Part shown: piece after piece, positions 1-8,161 of the stretch
Layout: each line of letters begins with the position of its first letter
How positions within the stretch are numbered: position 1 is the stretch's first letter
NCBI RefSeq assembly: GCF_023072675.1
Contig: NZ_JALLGL010000032.1
Coordinates: 1 to 34,253, forward strand
Length of the DNA stretch: 34,253 nt
Direction: 5' to 3'
From: Streptomyces sp. XM83C
GTDB taxonomy: Bacteria > Actinomycetota > Actinomycetes > Streptomycetales > Streptomycetaceae
Translations under genes and position numbers: made by a program
Notes under the pieces: generated by a model
What the model saw: only the letters and a program-made list of their open reading frames with translations
The model's database searches: none
What the model was told of the DNA's origin: nothing

Positions 1-60
1 TTTTGTTTTTTTTCAAGCAGAAGGCGGCATACGATATGCAGCGTAGTCTCGTGGGCTCGG
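1..60 (+). other. Illumina Nextera i7 index primer (sequencing artefact)
   Basis: Bases 1-13 are a T run with one G. Bases 14-37 match the 24-nt Illumina P7 flow-cell sequence with two mismatches (at 24 and 35). Bases 38-45 (GCAGCGTA) have the length of an 8-nt i7 index and, from memory, equal the N721 index as written in the primer. Bases 46-60 (GTCTCGTGGGCTCGG) match exactly the 3' end of the Nextera i7 primer. The 19-bp transposon mosaic end that should follow is absent and genomic coding sequence starts at once. This fits an index primer that mis-primed on a GC-rich site. Open frames on the plus strand here are meaningless. Confidence 0.95.
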
Positions 61-1999
61 CGGGTTCGTTGCTCGGGGGCAGCTGTTGCGAGGGGCGCAC
101 GCGCCGGGGCTCGGGCGGCTGTGCGCCCGCCTGGGGTGCGGTGCTCGCGGCGGCGGAGAGCGCCTCGGCGAGGCCGCCCAGCTCGACGTGGACGACGAGT
201 ACGGGCTTGCCCGGCACGGCCTCGGCGGCGGAGCGCAGCGCCTCGGCGAGCTCGGCGTCGCCGGGCGGGCCCTCGCCGATGGCGGGGATGGCGGTGACGA
301 CGACGGCGTCGCAGGTGTCGTCGGCGAGCGCGCGGGCGAGAGCCGTACGGAAGTCCTCCGCTGAGGCGGCCGTGGTCAGGTCGATCGGGCGGTGAGGTCG
401 CAGTCCGGCGGCGACGCACTGGTCGTAGGTGAGCACGCCGAGCGACTCGGAGTTGCCGAGGATGGCGACGCGCGGCCCGGCGGGCAGGGGCTGGCGGGCC
501 AGCAGCAGGCCTGTGTCGACCAGCTCGGTGATGGTGTCGACGCGGATCACGCCGGCCTGCCGGAGCAGCGCGGAGACCGTGGCGTGCGGCAGGCGGGTCG
601 CCCGGACGGCGTGCCCCTGGGGGGCGGTGCCGCTGCCCTGGACGACGACGAGCGGCTTGGCGGCGGCGGTGCGGCGGGCGAGCCGGGTGAACTTGCGCGG
701 GTTGCCGATGGACTCCAGGTACATGAGCACGACGTCCGTGTCGGGGTCGTCGTACCAGTACTGGAGGACGTCGTTGCCGGAGACGTCGGCGCGGTTGCCG
801 GCGGAGACGAAGGTGGACACGCCGGTGACCCCGGTGACGCCGCCGCCGCGGCGGTGCAGCCGGGACAGCAGGGCGATGCCGATGGCGCCGGACTGGGCGA
901 ACAGACCGATGCGTCCGGGTCGTGGCAGCTCGGGGGCGAGGGAGGCGTTGAGGCGGACCGCCGGGGAGGTGTTGATCAGGCCGAAGGCGTTGGGGCCGAT
1001 GATCCGCATGCCGTACGCGCGTGCCTGCCTGACGAGGGCGCGCTGGCGTTCGCGGCCGTCGGGGCCGCTCTCGGCGTATCCGGCGGAGACCACGACGAGG
1101 CCCTGTACGCCGTGCTCGCCGCATTCGGTGACGACGGCGGGGACGTGTTCGGCGGGTACGGCGACGACGGCGAGGTCCACGGGGCCGTCGATGTCGCGCA
1201 CCGAGCGGCGGGCGGGGACGCCGTCGAGTTCGCCGAGGCCGTCGGGGAAGGCGCGGTTCACGGCGTACAGGCGGCCGGTGAAGCCCGCTTCGCGGAGGTT
1301 GCCGAGGATGCCGCGGCCGACGCCGCCGGGGTGGCGGCCGACGCCGACGACGGCGACGGAGCCGGGCATCAGCAGGCGTTGCACGGAGCGGGCCTCGGCG
1401 CGGTGTTCGCGCGCGTACTGCACGGCCAGGGAGCGCTCGGTGGGCTCCAGGTCGAGTTCCAGGCGTACGACGCCGTCCTCGAAGCTGCGCTTCTGGGTGT
1501 AGCCGGCGTCCGTGAACACCTTGATCATCTTGGTGTTGGCGGGCAGCACCTCGGCGGCGAAGCGGCGGATGCCCCGTTCGCGGGCGACGGCGGCGATGTG
1601 CTCCAGCAGGGCGGAGGCGACGCCGCGGCCCTGGTGGGCGTCCTGGACGAGGAAGGCGACCTCGGCCTCGTCGGCGGGCGCGGAGGCGGGCATTCCGTCG
1701 GCACCGATCCGGTCGTAGCGCACGGTGGCGATGAACTCGCCTCCGACGGTGGCGGCGAGCCCCACCCGGTCCACGAAGTCGTGGTGGGTGAAGCGGTGGA
1801 CGTCCTTGGCGGACAGGCGGGGGTAGGGCGCGAAGAAGCGGTAGTACTTCGACTCGTCGGAGACCTGCTCGTAGAAGCTGACCAGCCGGTCCGCGTCGTC
1901 GGCGGTGATGGGGCGGATGCGCGCGGTGCCGCCGTCGCGCAGCACCACGTCGGCTTCCCAGTGTGCGGGGTACTCGTGCCGGTCCGAGGTGCTCTGCAT
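61..1999 (-). CDS. patA: GNAT/NDP-forming acyl-CoA synthetase-type protein acetyltransferase, 3' end missing
   Basis: The ATG is at 1999 and the frame stays open to the adapter junction, giving about 646 codons without a stop. Residues ~1-170 form a GNAT domain with the acetyl-CoA loop QGRGVA (about residue 123). A CoA-binding Rossmann-like domain follows (SVAVVGVGRHPGGVGRG, about residue 210), then succinyl-CoA-ligase-like domains (RIIGPNAFGLIN; FAQSGAIGIALLSRL). It ends in a proline-rich linker, so the ATP-grasp part is probably what is missing. An N-terminal GNAT on an acyl-CoA-synthetase-like body is the order of the S. lividans PatA lysine acetyltransferase, which inactivates acyl-CoA synthetases; Salmonella Pat has the opposite order. 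Substrate assignment is by family only. It is divergent from ptsH. Confidence 0.8.
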
Positions 2000-2215
2000 G
2001 GGGCCCAGAGTACGGCCAGGGCCTCGCTTTCGGATCAGGGCCGCTCGGGTCGCGGTACGGCGCCGTCCGGCCCCTGCGGAGCGTGAGACGGTCCTGGCGT
2101 ACGGCGACGGCAGGGGGCAGTCTGTGGGGAGACGGACGTCGGGCCGAGGCCGCGGCCCGACGCCGTTGCCCGGGCGGCATCGAGGCCTCCCGGGGCATCC
2201 CTCACGATGTGGGAA

Positions 2216-2231
2216 ACTGGTCTAGACAACC
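2216..2231 (+). promoter_or_regulatory. DasR-responsive element (dre) upstream of ptsH
   Basis: The 16-mer ACTGGTCTAGACAACC matches the dre consensus ACTGGTCTAGACCACT at 13 of 16 positions, including the whole TGGTCTAGAC core. It lies 25 bases before the ptsH start codon, where DasR would overlap the promoter or early transcript. DasR, the GlcNAc-responsive GntR regulator, is known to control pts genes in S. coelicolor. Binding here is inferred. Confidence 0.8.
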
Positions 2232-2256
2232 CTGAACACCTGAAGGGCAGCAACAC

Positions 2257-2538
2257 ATGGCTGAGCGCCGCGTCAACGTCGGCTGGGCCGAGGGTCTCCA
2301 CGCCCGCCCCGCCTCCATCTTCGTCCGAGCCGCCACGGCCGCAGGCGTCCCGGTGACGATCGCCAAGGCCGGGGGCACCCCCGTGAACGCGGCCTCCATG
2401 CTGGCCGTCCTGGGCCTGGGCGCCCAGGGTGGCGAGGAGATCGTCCTCGCCTCCGACGCCGAGGGTGCGGACGCCGCCCTCGACCGTCTGGCGAAGCTGG
2501 TCTCCGAGGGGCTCGAGGAGCTTCCCGAGACCGTCTGA
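2257..2538 (+). CDS. ptsH: Phosphocarrier protein HPr of the sugar PTS
   Basis: This 93-residue protein has the usual HPr length. The active-site motif GLHARPA places the phosphorylated His at residue 15 with Arg17 beside it. The second conserved block (NAASMLAVLGLGA) has Ser47 where low-GC Firmicutes carry the HPr-kinase serine; no HPr kinase gene is present in this window. HPr passes phosphate from enzyme I to EIIA in the cytoplasm; in streptomycetes the PTS imports fructose and N-acetylglucosamine. The ATG is preceded by GAAGG (2242-2246). A DasR site lies just upstream and a UUCG-capped hairpin just downstream, so the gene is probably monocistronic, with ptsI encoded elsewhere. Confidence 0.97.
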   Translation: MAERRVNVGWAEGLHARPASIFVRAATAAGVPVTIAKAGGTPVNAASMLAVLGLGAQGGEEIVLASDAEGADAALDRLAKLVSEGLEELPETV

Positions 2539-2555
2539 GCCGGTCCGGCACACAC

Positions 2556-2591
2556 GGGAGCCGCGTCGCCCTTCGGGGCGGCGCGGCTTCC
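2556..2591 (+). terminator. UUCG-tetraloop hairpin after ptsH
   Basis: Arms 2559-2571 and 2576-2588 pair over 13 bp with a single G-U, closed by the loop TTCG, and extend a few pairs further. It lies 20 bases past the ptsH stop. There is no U-tract, as is usual in Streptomyces. Confidence 0.8.
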
Positions 2592-2903
2592 GCGTCCGCG
2601 GGGTGCTCGGTGCTTGAGGGAACTCACGGTTCGGGGCGCTGCGCCCGCGGGTTCGGCGTCCGCGGGCGCTGCGAGCGGGCAGTTCCGCGTCTGCGGGCGA
2701 GGTGAGCCGACGGAGCCGGGCGGCCTTGTCTCCTGGCGGCGCGCCCGCTTTTCCGACCTCGCCGCGTCATGATTTCCGTACCGCTGCGCCCGCCGTTCCC
2801 GGGCGTACCGAAAAAGCGGCGACGCGAATGTGCGGCGCACGCGGAAATGGGCAGCAGAAATACTCCGCCACCGAATATCACTTCTTTGTATACGGCGCTG
2901 GTG
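2592..2903. other. Intergenic, no gene seen
   Basis: This lies between the ptsH terminator and the convergent GntR gene stop at 2904. The left part is GC-rich with imperfect repeats of CGCGGG type; the right part (about 2855-2903) is noticeably AT-richer. Open frames crossing it lack a convincing ribosome site or recognisable product. Confidence 0.5.
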
Positions 2904-3590
2904 TTAAAGCCGCGGACCGGCCACGTTTACGGGATGTTGCGAAGTCCTCACACGGTCCGCGCCCGTACCGAACCGCAGCCTGTGGGCCGCGCGGGAGCGC
3001 TCGGTGTGCGCGGCGGTCAGGGCACGCGCGCGTTCGCTGTCGCCGCGCGCCACGGCGTCCACGATCGCCCCGTGCTGCGCCCACAGCTCGACCGGGTCGG
3101 CGGGCGCCTCGACGACGTACATCCAGGCGATCTTCTGCCGGAGCTGGGTGAGGGTGGAGGCGAGGGCCTGGCTGCCGGAGGCCTGGATGAGCGTCTCGTG
3201 GAACCAGCCGCCCAGGGAGCGCAGGTCGTCGCTGTTGCCCTGCTTGGCGCGCTCCTGGCCCAGGCGGACGAGTCCGCGCAGCACCTTGAGGTGGGCCTCC
3301 GTGCGCCGCTGGGCGGCCCGGGAGGCGCCCAGCGGCTCCAGCAGCAGGCGCATCTCCAGCAGGTCGGCGGCCTCCTGCTCGGTCGGTTCGGCCACGCACG
3401 CGCCCGCGTGCCGACGCGTCACGACGAACCCCTCCGCCTCCAGGGTGCGCAGCGCCTCGCGGACGGGGACGCGCGAGACGCCGTAGCGCCGCGCCAGCAG
3501 TTCCTCGGTGAGCCGGCTGCCGCGCTCGTGGACGCCCGCGACGATGTCGTCCCGGATCGCCGTGCATACCGAATGCGCGGGAACACGCAT
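2904..3590 (-). CDS. GntR-family transcriptional regulator, FCD subfamily
   Basis: The protein has 228 residues. Residues ~5-70 form a GntR winged helix (VSRVPVREALRTLEAEGFV). The rest is an all-helical FCD effector domain whose likely metal/ligand histidines lie in GGWFHETL and in the C-terminal QHGAIVDAV and TAAHTERS stretches. The usual Asp two to three residues before the first His is absent (GGWFH), so ligand coordination may differ. The ATG at 3590 follows a clear GGAGGT, which decides the start. FCD regulators usually bind organic acids and repress themselves and neighbours; no metabolic gene is adjacent, so the target is unknown. A phased GATAC repeat lies about 120-160 bp upstream. 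Confidence 0.88.
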   Translation of the reverse strand: MRVPAHSVCTAIRDDIVAGVHERGSRLTEELLARRYGVSRVPVREALRTLEAEGFVVTRRHAGACVAEPTEQEAADLLEMRLLLEPLGASRAAQRRTEAHLKVLRGLVRLGQERAKQGNSDDLRSLGGWFHETLIQASGSQALASTLTQLRQKIAWMYVVEAPADPVELWAQHGAIVDAVARGDSERARALTAAHTERSRAAHRLRFGTGADRVRTSQHPVNVAGPRL

Positions 3591-3708
3591 GACCGACCTC
3601 CGCCTTAATCCCCGTGACACGTCGCCGATTGACGTGCGTTCAGTGACTCTATGGCAATCCGGCCGAATTTCCGACGGCGCACGGTAAACCAAGGATATTT
3701 TTTGGACA

Positions 3709-3752
3709 GATACAGGTTTTGATACGTCGCGGATACACGCCGGATACACGCG
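3709..3752. repeat. Four GATAC direct repeats in helical phase
   Basis: GATAC starts at 3709, 3721, 3732 and 3743, i.e. spaced 12, 11 and 11 bp. The last two units are a tandem copy of GGATACACGC. The array sits between the hairpin that ends the M23 gene and the divergently oriented upstream region of the GntR gene, next to an AT-rich patch (3690-3722). One-turn spacing suggests several protein protomers binding one DNA face. Confidence 0.6.
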
Positions 3753-3855
3753 GGCGGTGTCTCGGAGGCGCGCGGTCCGCTCCCGGTGGCACGGCGGGCG
3801 CGCCGCGCACGGCACCCTTCCGGAGCGGGGTCGCCTCACGCGCCCTGCCGGAACG

Positions 3856-3890
3856 CCGAAGCCCCCCGCCGCGGAGGCAGGGGGCTTCGG
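3856..3890 (-). terminator. Hairpin terminator after the M23 peptidase gene
   Basis: Perfect 11-bp arms at 3856-3866 and 3880-3890 enclose a 13-nt loop. It begins 20 bases beyond the peptidase stop (3910) on the minus strand. Confidence 0.8.
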
Positions 3891-3909
3891 GAAGGTCTCG
3901 TACGGCGTC

Positions 3910-4683
3910 TCAGAGGCGTACGCCGTGCTCGCGGAGGTAGGCGACGGGGTCGATGTCCGAGCCGTACTCGGGGCTGGTGCGCGCCTCGAAGTGCAGGTGC
4001 GGTCCGGTGACGTTGCCGGTCGCGCCGGACAGGCCGATCCGCTGCCCGGCCTCGACGTGCTGGCCGACGGAGACGGCGATGGAGGACAGGTGGCCGTACT
4101 GGGTGTACGTGCCGTCGTGCATGCGGATGACGACCTGGTTGCCGTACGCGCCGCCCCAGCCCGCCTCGACGACGGTGCCGTAGCCGACCGCGTGGACGGG
4201 GGTGCCGCTCGCGGCGTGGAAGTCGATGCCGGTGTGGCTGCCGGAGGACCACACGGCGCCGCCCGCACGGTAGGCGGTCGAGACGTACGACTGCGGGATC
4301 GGCGAGACGAAGGTGTTCAGGCGCTTGCGCTCGGCCTCGCGGGCGGCGCGCTCCCGGGCCTCGCGGGCCTCCTTCGCCGCCTGCGCGGCCTTCTTGCGGG
4401 CGGCCTCCTCGGCGGCCTGACGCCAGGCGGCGTCCTTCTGGGCCTCGGCCTGCGCGTCGATCTCCTCGGCCACCGGGTCTGTCTGCGGGGCGGCGGAGTC
4501 GTCCACGGCCAGCACGGGCAGCAGCCCGGTCTGCTCGGAGGCGATGTCGTCGGCGAGCGCGGGGGCGGCGAGAGAGCCGATGACGCCGGTGGTGGTGAGA
4601 GCGGCGACGCCGGCGGCCTGGGCGGTGGTCCGCTTCATCCGGCCGGGACGGCGGTGCTTACCGGTGGCGCACATGAACGCCAT
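3910..4683 (-). CDS. Secreted M23-family (LytM-type) cell-wall peptidase with coiled coil
   Basis: The protein has 257 residues. Residues ~16-44 are a signal peptide (basic start, hydrophobic core, PALA-DD cleavage). Residues ~72-122 are an Ala/Glu/Lys-rich coiled coil, and ~125-257 an M23 domain. The zinc ligands are visible: His150 and Asp154 (SHTGIDF) and His231 in HLHFE, with His229 as the catalytic partner. It should cut peptidoglycan cross-links outside the membrane. The start at 4683 has a purine-rich AAGGAAAGGA upstream; the in-frame ATG at 4674 or 4638 is also possible. Control by the upstream c-di-AMP riboswitch is the clearest regulatory feature, as for other streptomycete wall hydrolases such as rpf genes. 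Confidence 0.93.
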   Translation of the reverse strand: MAFMCATGKHRRPGRMKRTTAQAAGVAALTTTGVIGSLAAPALADDIASEQTGLLPVLAVDDSAAPQTDPVAEEIDAQAEAQKDAAWRQAAEEAARKKAAQAAKEAREARERAAREAERKRLNTFVSPIPQSYVSTAYRAGGAVWSSGSHTGIDFHAASGTPVHAVGYGTVVEAGWGGAYGNQVVIRMHDGTYTQYGHLSSIAVSVGQHVEAGQRIGLSGATGNVTGPHLHFEARTSPEYGSDIDPVAYLREHGVRL

Positions 4684-4710
4684 GTACAGGCTTGTCCTTT
4701 CCTTCCCTCT

Positions 4711-4862
4711 CGCCTACCGGGTTAGCTGACGGGTTCGGAGCAGGAAGGTCTCCTACGGGCCCCCTCGCGCGTGGCGCGGGCGTCCGATTCACCCCAGGGA
4801 CTGCGGTGGGTCCCCGGCTCCCCTGGCTCGCGCCGTACGGGGACTCGGCGATGGCTGTCCGG
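4711..4862 (-). promoter_or_regulatory. ydaO-type cyclic di-AMP riboswitch
   Basis: On the minus strand the leader carries the conserved ydaO blocks in order: GCCGAGTCC near 4847, GGAGCCGGGGACCCAC around 4805-4820, GGGGTGAATCG near 4790, and the 3' block CCGAACCCGTCAGCTAACC followed by GGTAGGCG (4711-4738). It ends about 28 bases before the M23 start. c-di-AMP binding normally lowers expression in this class. A plausible promoter is TTGAGG (4933-4928), 16 bp, TTTAGC (4911-4906). Confidence 0.93.
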
Positions 4863-5029
4863 TGCCGCGGGTGCGGCGCACTGCCCGACGAACAGCCCGG
4901 ACGACGCTAAAGGGACGGACTTTCAATCCTCAAACGGAACACGGGTTTTGTAGCGCATCCCACAGGCCAGATGGGCAACCTCCGCCCCAATCCGGACATA
5001 TGGCAGCCCGTGTCGTCTCAGGACGCACG

Positions 5030-5063
5030 CGGGCCCTGGCGGTCCGTCACCACCAGGGCCCAC
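5030..5063 (-). terminator. Hairpin terminator after the M16 peptidase pair
   Basis: Arms 5031-5039 and 5053-5061 form a perfect 9-bp GC stem with a 13-nt loop and partial outer pairing. It lies 20 bases past the stop at 5083, on the minus strand. Confidence 0.75.
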
Positions 5064-5082
5064 GCGCGTGTGCCTGCTTCGG

Positions 5083-6471
5083 CTACTCGGCCGTCACGAC
5101 GCTCACTTCGCCGATGCCGAGGGCCTCCACGGGCTCCTTGATCTGCGCGGCGTCACCGACGAGGACGGTCACCAGCCGGTCCACCGGGAAGGCGCTCACG
5201 ACCGCCGCGGTGGCCTCCACGGTGCCCGTCTCGGCCAGCCGGCGGTACAGCGAGGCCTGGTAGTCGTCGGGCAGGTGCTGCTCGACCTGGTCGGCGAGCG
5301 TGCTCGCCACGGCCGCGGCCGTCTCGTACTTCAGCGGCGCCACACCGACCAGGTTCTGCACGGCCACGTCCCGCTCGGCGTCGGTCAGGCCCTCCGCGGC
5401 GAGGGTGCGCAGCACCTTGAACAGGTCGTCGAGGGCGGGCCCGGTGTTGGGCGTGTCGACGGAGCCGCTGATCGCGAGCATCGAGGCGCCGCTGCCGTCG
5501 GGCGCGGAGCGCAGGACCTGCCCGAAGGCGCGCACGCCGTACGTGTAGCCCTTCTCCTCGCGCAGGACGCGGTCCAGGCGGGAGGTGAGGGTGCCGCCGA
5601 GGCAGTACGTGCCGAGCACCTGCGCGGGCCACACCCGGTCGTGCCGGTCGGGGCCGATCCGGCCGATCAGCAGCTGCGTCTGGACGGCGCCGGGCCGGTC
5701 GACGATGACGACCCGGCCGGTGTCGTCGGCGGTCACCGGCGGCACGGGCCGCGGCGCGGCCTGGGAGCCGGTCCAGGCGCCCAGGGTGTCGCCGAGGAGT
5801 CCGTCGAGGTCGATGCCGGTCAGGTCGCCGACGACCACGGCCGTGGCGGTGGCGGGCCGTACGTGACGCTCGTAGAAGGCGCGGACGGCCGCGGCGTCGA
5901 TCCGGGCGACGGTCTCCTCGGTGCCCTGGCGCGGGCGGGACATGCGCGAGGTCGCCGGGAACAGCTCCTTGGACAGCTCCTTGGCCGCCCTCCGGGACGG
6001 GTTGGCCAGCTCGTGCGGGATCTCGTCGAGGCGGTTGCGCACCAGGCGTTCGATCTCGCTGTCGGCGAAGGCGGGGGCGCGCAGCGCGTCGGCGACCAGG
6101 CCGAGCGCCTTGGCCAGGCGGGAGGCGGGCACCTCCAGGCTGAGCCGGACGCCGGGGTGGTCGGCGTGGGCGTCGAGGGTGGCGCCGCACCGCTCCAGCT
6201 CGGCGGCGAACTCCTCCGCCGTGTGCTTGTCGGTGCCCTCGGAGAAGGCGCGGGCCATGATCGTGGCGACGCCGTCGAGGCCGGCCGGTTCGGCGTCCAG
6301 GGGTGCGTCGAGGAGCACCTCCACGGCGACGACCTGCTGGCCGGGGCGGTGGCAGCGCAGCACGGTCAGGCCGTTGGCGAGGCCGCCGCGCTCGGGTGCG
6401 GGGAACGCCCACGGCTTGGGCTCGCCCGCCTTGGGCTGCGGGTGGAAGTCCATCTGGGCCGGCTCGGTCAC
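5083..6471 (-). CDS. M16 peptidase-family protein lacking the zinc motif
   Basis: This 462-residue two-domain M16 fold starts GLANGLTVLRCHRP and contains the conserved C-terminal motif SRLDRVLREEKGYTYGV. The position that should hold HxxEH reads LDGVATIMARAFSEG, so the inverted zincin site is missing. Such subunits pair with a catalytic partner and shape the substrate chamber, as in mitochondrial processing peptidase. The GTG at 6471 overlaps the TGA of the upstream catalytic gene (GTGA), so the two are made in equal amounts. There is no signal peptide, so it is probably cytoplasmic. Substrate unknown. Confidence 0.9.
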   Translation of the reverse strand: MTEPAQMDFHPQPKAGEPKPWAFPAPERGGLANGLTVLRCHRPGQQVVAVEVLLDAPLDAEPAGLDGVATIMARAFSEGTDKHTAEEFAAELERCGATLDAHADHPGVRLSLEVPASRLAKALGLVADALRAPAFADSEIERLVRNRLDEIPHELANPSRRAAKELSKELFPATSRMSRPRQGTEETVARIDAAAVRAFYERHVRPATATAVVVGDLTGIDLDGLLGDTLGAWTGSQAAPRPVPPVTADDTGRVVIVDRPGAVQTQLLIGRIGPDRHDRVWPAQVLGTYCLGGTLTSRLDRVLREEKGYTYGVRAFGQVLRSAPDGSGASMLAISGSVDTPNTGPALDDLFKVLRTLAAEGLTDAERDVAVQNLVGVAPLKYETAAAVASTLADQVEQHLPDDYQASLYRRLAETGTVEATAAVVSAFPVDRLVTVLVGDAAQIKEPVEALGIGEVSVVTAE

Positions 6472-7859
6472 TTGGCCGTCTCCTCGTCGTCGGTGGCTTC
6501 CACGGTGGCCGCGGACTCCGGGTCTTCGGTTCCTTCCACGTCCTCGGCGTGCTCCGCGGCGATCGGCTCGTAGACGAGCACCGCGCGGTTGTCGGGGCGC
6601 AGGCGGGCCTTGGCGACCTCCTGGACCTCCTCGGGCGTGACGTCGAGGACGCGCTGGACGGCGGTGAGGGCGAGCTGCGGGTCGCCGAAGAGGACGGCGT
6701 ACCGGCAGAGTTCGTCGGCGCGGCCGGCGACCGTGCCGAGCCGGTCCAGCCACTCGCGTTCCAGCTGGGCCTGGGCGCGCTCCATCTCCTCGGGGGTGGG
6801 TCCCTCCTCGGCGAAGCGGGCCAGCTCCTCGTCGATGGCGGCCTCGATGACGGGCACCTCGACGTCGCCGGAGGTCTTCACGTCCAGCCACCCCAGGGAG
6901 GGCGCGCCGGCGAGGCGCAGCAGGCCGAAGCCGGCCGCGACGGCCGTACGGTCGCGGCGTACGAGCCGGTTGTACAGGCGGGAGGACTCGCCGCCGCCGA
7001 GGACGGTCAGGGCGAGGTCGGCGGCGTCGCACGCGCGCGTGCCGTCGTGCGGCAGCCGGTAGGCGGCCATCAGCGCGCGGGCGGGCACCTCCTCCTCGAC
7101 GACCTCGCGCAGCTCCCGGCCGATGATGTCGGGCAGGGTGCCGTCGCGGGGGGCGGGCTTGCCCTCGTGGGAGGGGATGGAGCCGAAGTACTTCTCCACC
7201 CAGGCGAGGGTCTGCTCGGGGTCGATGTCGCCGACGATCGACAGGACCGCGTTGTTCGGCGCGTAGTAGGTGCGGAAGAACTGGCGGGCGTCCTCCAGGG
7301 TGGCCGCGTCCAGGTCCGCCATCGAGCCGATCGGCGTGTGGTGGTAGGGGTGGCCCTCCGGGTAGGCGAGGGCGGTCAGCCGCTCGAACGCGGTGCCGTA
7401 GGGAACGTTGTCGTAGCGCTGGCGGCGCTCGTTCTTCACGACGTCGCGCTGGTTCTCCATCGACTCGTCGTCGAGGGCGGCGAGCAGGGAGCCCATGCGG
7501 TCGGCCTCCAGCCAGAGGGCGAGTTCCAGCTGGTGGGCGGGCATGGTCTCGAAGTAGTTGGTGCGTTCGAAGCTGGTGGTGCCGTTGAGGGAGCCGCCGG
7601 CGCCCTGCACCAGTTCGAAATGGCCGTTGCCCTTGACCTGGGCGGAGCCCTGGAACATCAGGTGCTCGAAGAGGTGGGCCAGGCCGGTGCGTCCCTGGAC
7701 CTCGTGGCGCGAGCCGACGTCGTACCAGAGGCACACCGCCGCGACCGGGGTCAGATGGTCCTCGGAGAGCACCACGCGCAGGCCGTTGGCCAGGCGGTGC
7801 TCGGTCGCTGTCAGGCCGCCGGAGCCTGCCTCGGCTGTGGCCGTGTGACCCATGGGCAT
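6468..7859 (-). CDS. M16 (insulinase/MPP-type) zinc metallopeptidase, catalytic
   Basis: The protein has 463 residues. The inverted zinc motif HLFEH is at 62-66 and the third ligand is probably Glu144 in [10 protein letters not shown], about 76 residues on as the family expects. Two M16 halves are present (second half from ~190, AYRLPHDG). The acidic tail ([22 protein letters not shown]) is dispensable-looking. The ATG at 7859 has AAGGG six bases upstream; an in-frame ATG at 7853 is the alternative. It heads a two-gene operon with the non-catalytic M16 gene and is divergent from parC. Confidence 0.93.
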   Translation of the reverse strand: MPMGHTATAEAGSGGLTATEHRLANGLRVVLSEDHLTPVAAVCLWYDVGSRHEVQGRTGLAHLFEHLMFQGSAQVKGNGHFELVQGAGGSLNGTTSFERTNYFETMPAHQLELALWLEADRMGSLLAALDDESMENQRDVVKNERRQRYDNVPYGTAFERLTALAYPEGHPYHHTPIGSMADLDAATLEDARQFFRTYYAPNNAVLSIVGDIDPEQTLAWVEKYFGSIPSHEGKPAPRDGTLPDIIGRELREVVEEEVPARALMAAYRLPHDGTRACDAADLALTVLGGGESSRLYNRLVRRDRTAVAAGFGLLRLAGAPSLGWLDVKTSGDVEVPVIEAAIDEELARFAEEGPTPEEMERAQAQLEREWLDRLGTVAGRADELCRYAVLFGDPQLALTAVQRVLDVTPEEVQEVAKARLRPDNRAVLVYEPIAAEHAEDVEGTEDPESAATVEATDDEETAK

Positions 7860-8161
7860 GTACGTCCCTTCGATCGCGAGCGGTCGTGGAAACCGCGCGT
7901 TTCCTGCCGGTCCTGCCACTGTATGCAAGCGGAGGGACGGGCGGCGAAGTTCCCGCCGGACGTACGCCGAGAGCGAGATCGCGTAGCCTCGGCGCATGTC
8001 CCCGGTACCGGACCGGGCGATCCGGGGCGGACGCGTCCCGGAGCCGCGTGACGCCGGGGCAGTGTTCCTGTCACGCCGGGTCCCGGCCCGCGCTGTCAGT
8101 CCCGCGGTCCACAATGGTCCGCGTCAGATCCCGTTCACGCTTCAGCAAGGAGCCAGGAGCG
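7860..8161. other. Divergent promoter region between the M16 operon and parC
   Basis: These 302 bp hold the promoters of both units. No consensus -35/-10 pair could be assigned with confidence. A near-palindrome, GCGGTCC...GGTCCGC, lies near 8104-8122. The parC ribosome site (AAGGAG, 8147-8152, plus AGGAG next to the ATG) is clear. Confidence 0.5.

Noticed and set aside
3..395. Open frame starting in the first bases on the plus strand
   Set aside because: It starts inside the sequencing primer and runs antisense to patA.
392..2086. Long plus-strand frame of 564 codons
   Set aside because: It is antisense to patA; its Gly/Val/Ala-rich composition is a GC-frame shadow.
2904..4268. 454-codon version of the GntR regulator
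   Set aside because: A GGAGGT-preceded ATG at 3590 gives the normal GntR length; the extension crosses a terminator and the M23 gene.
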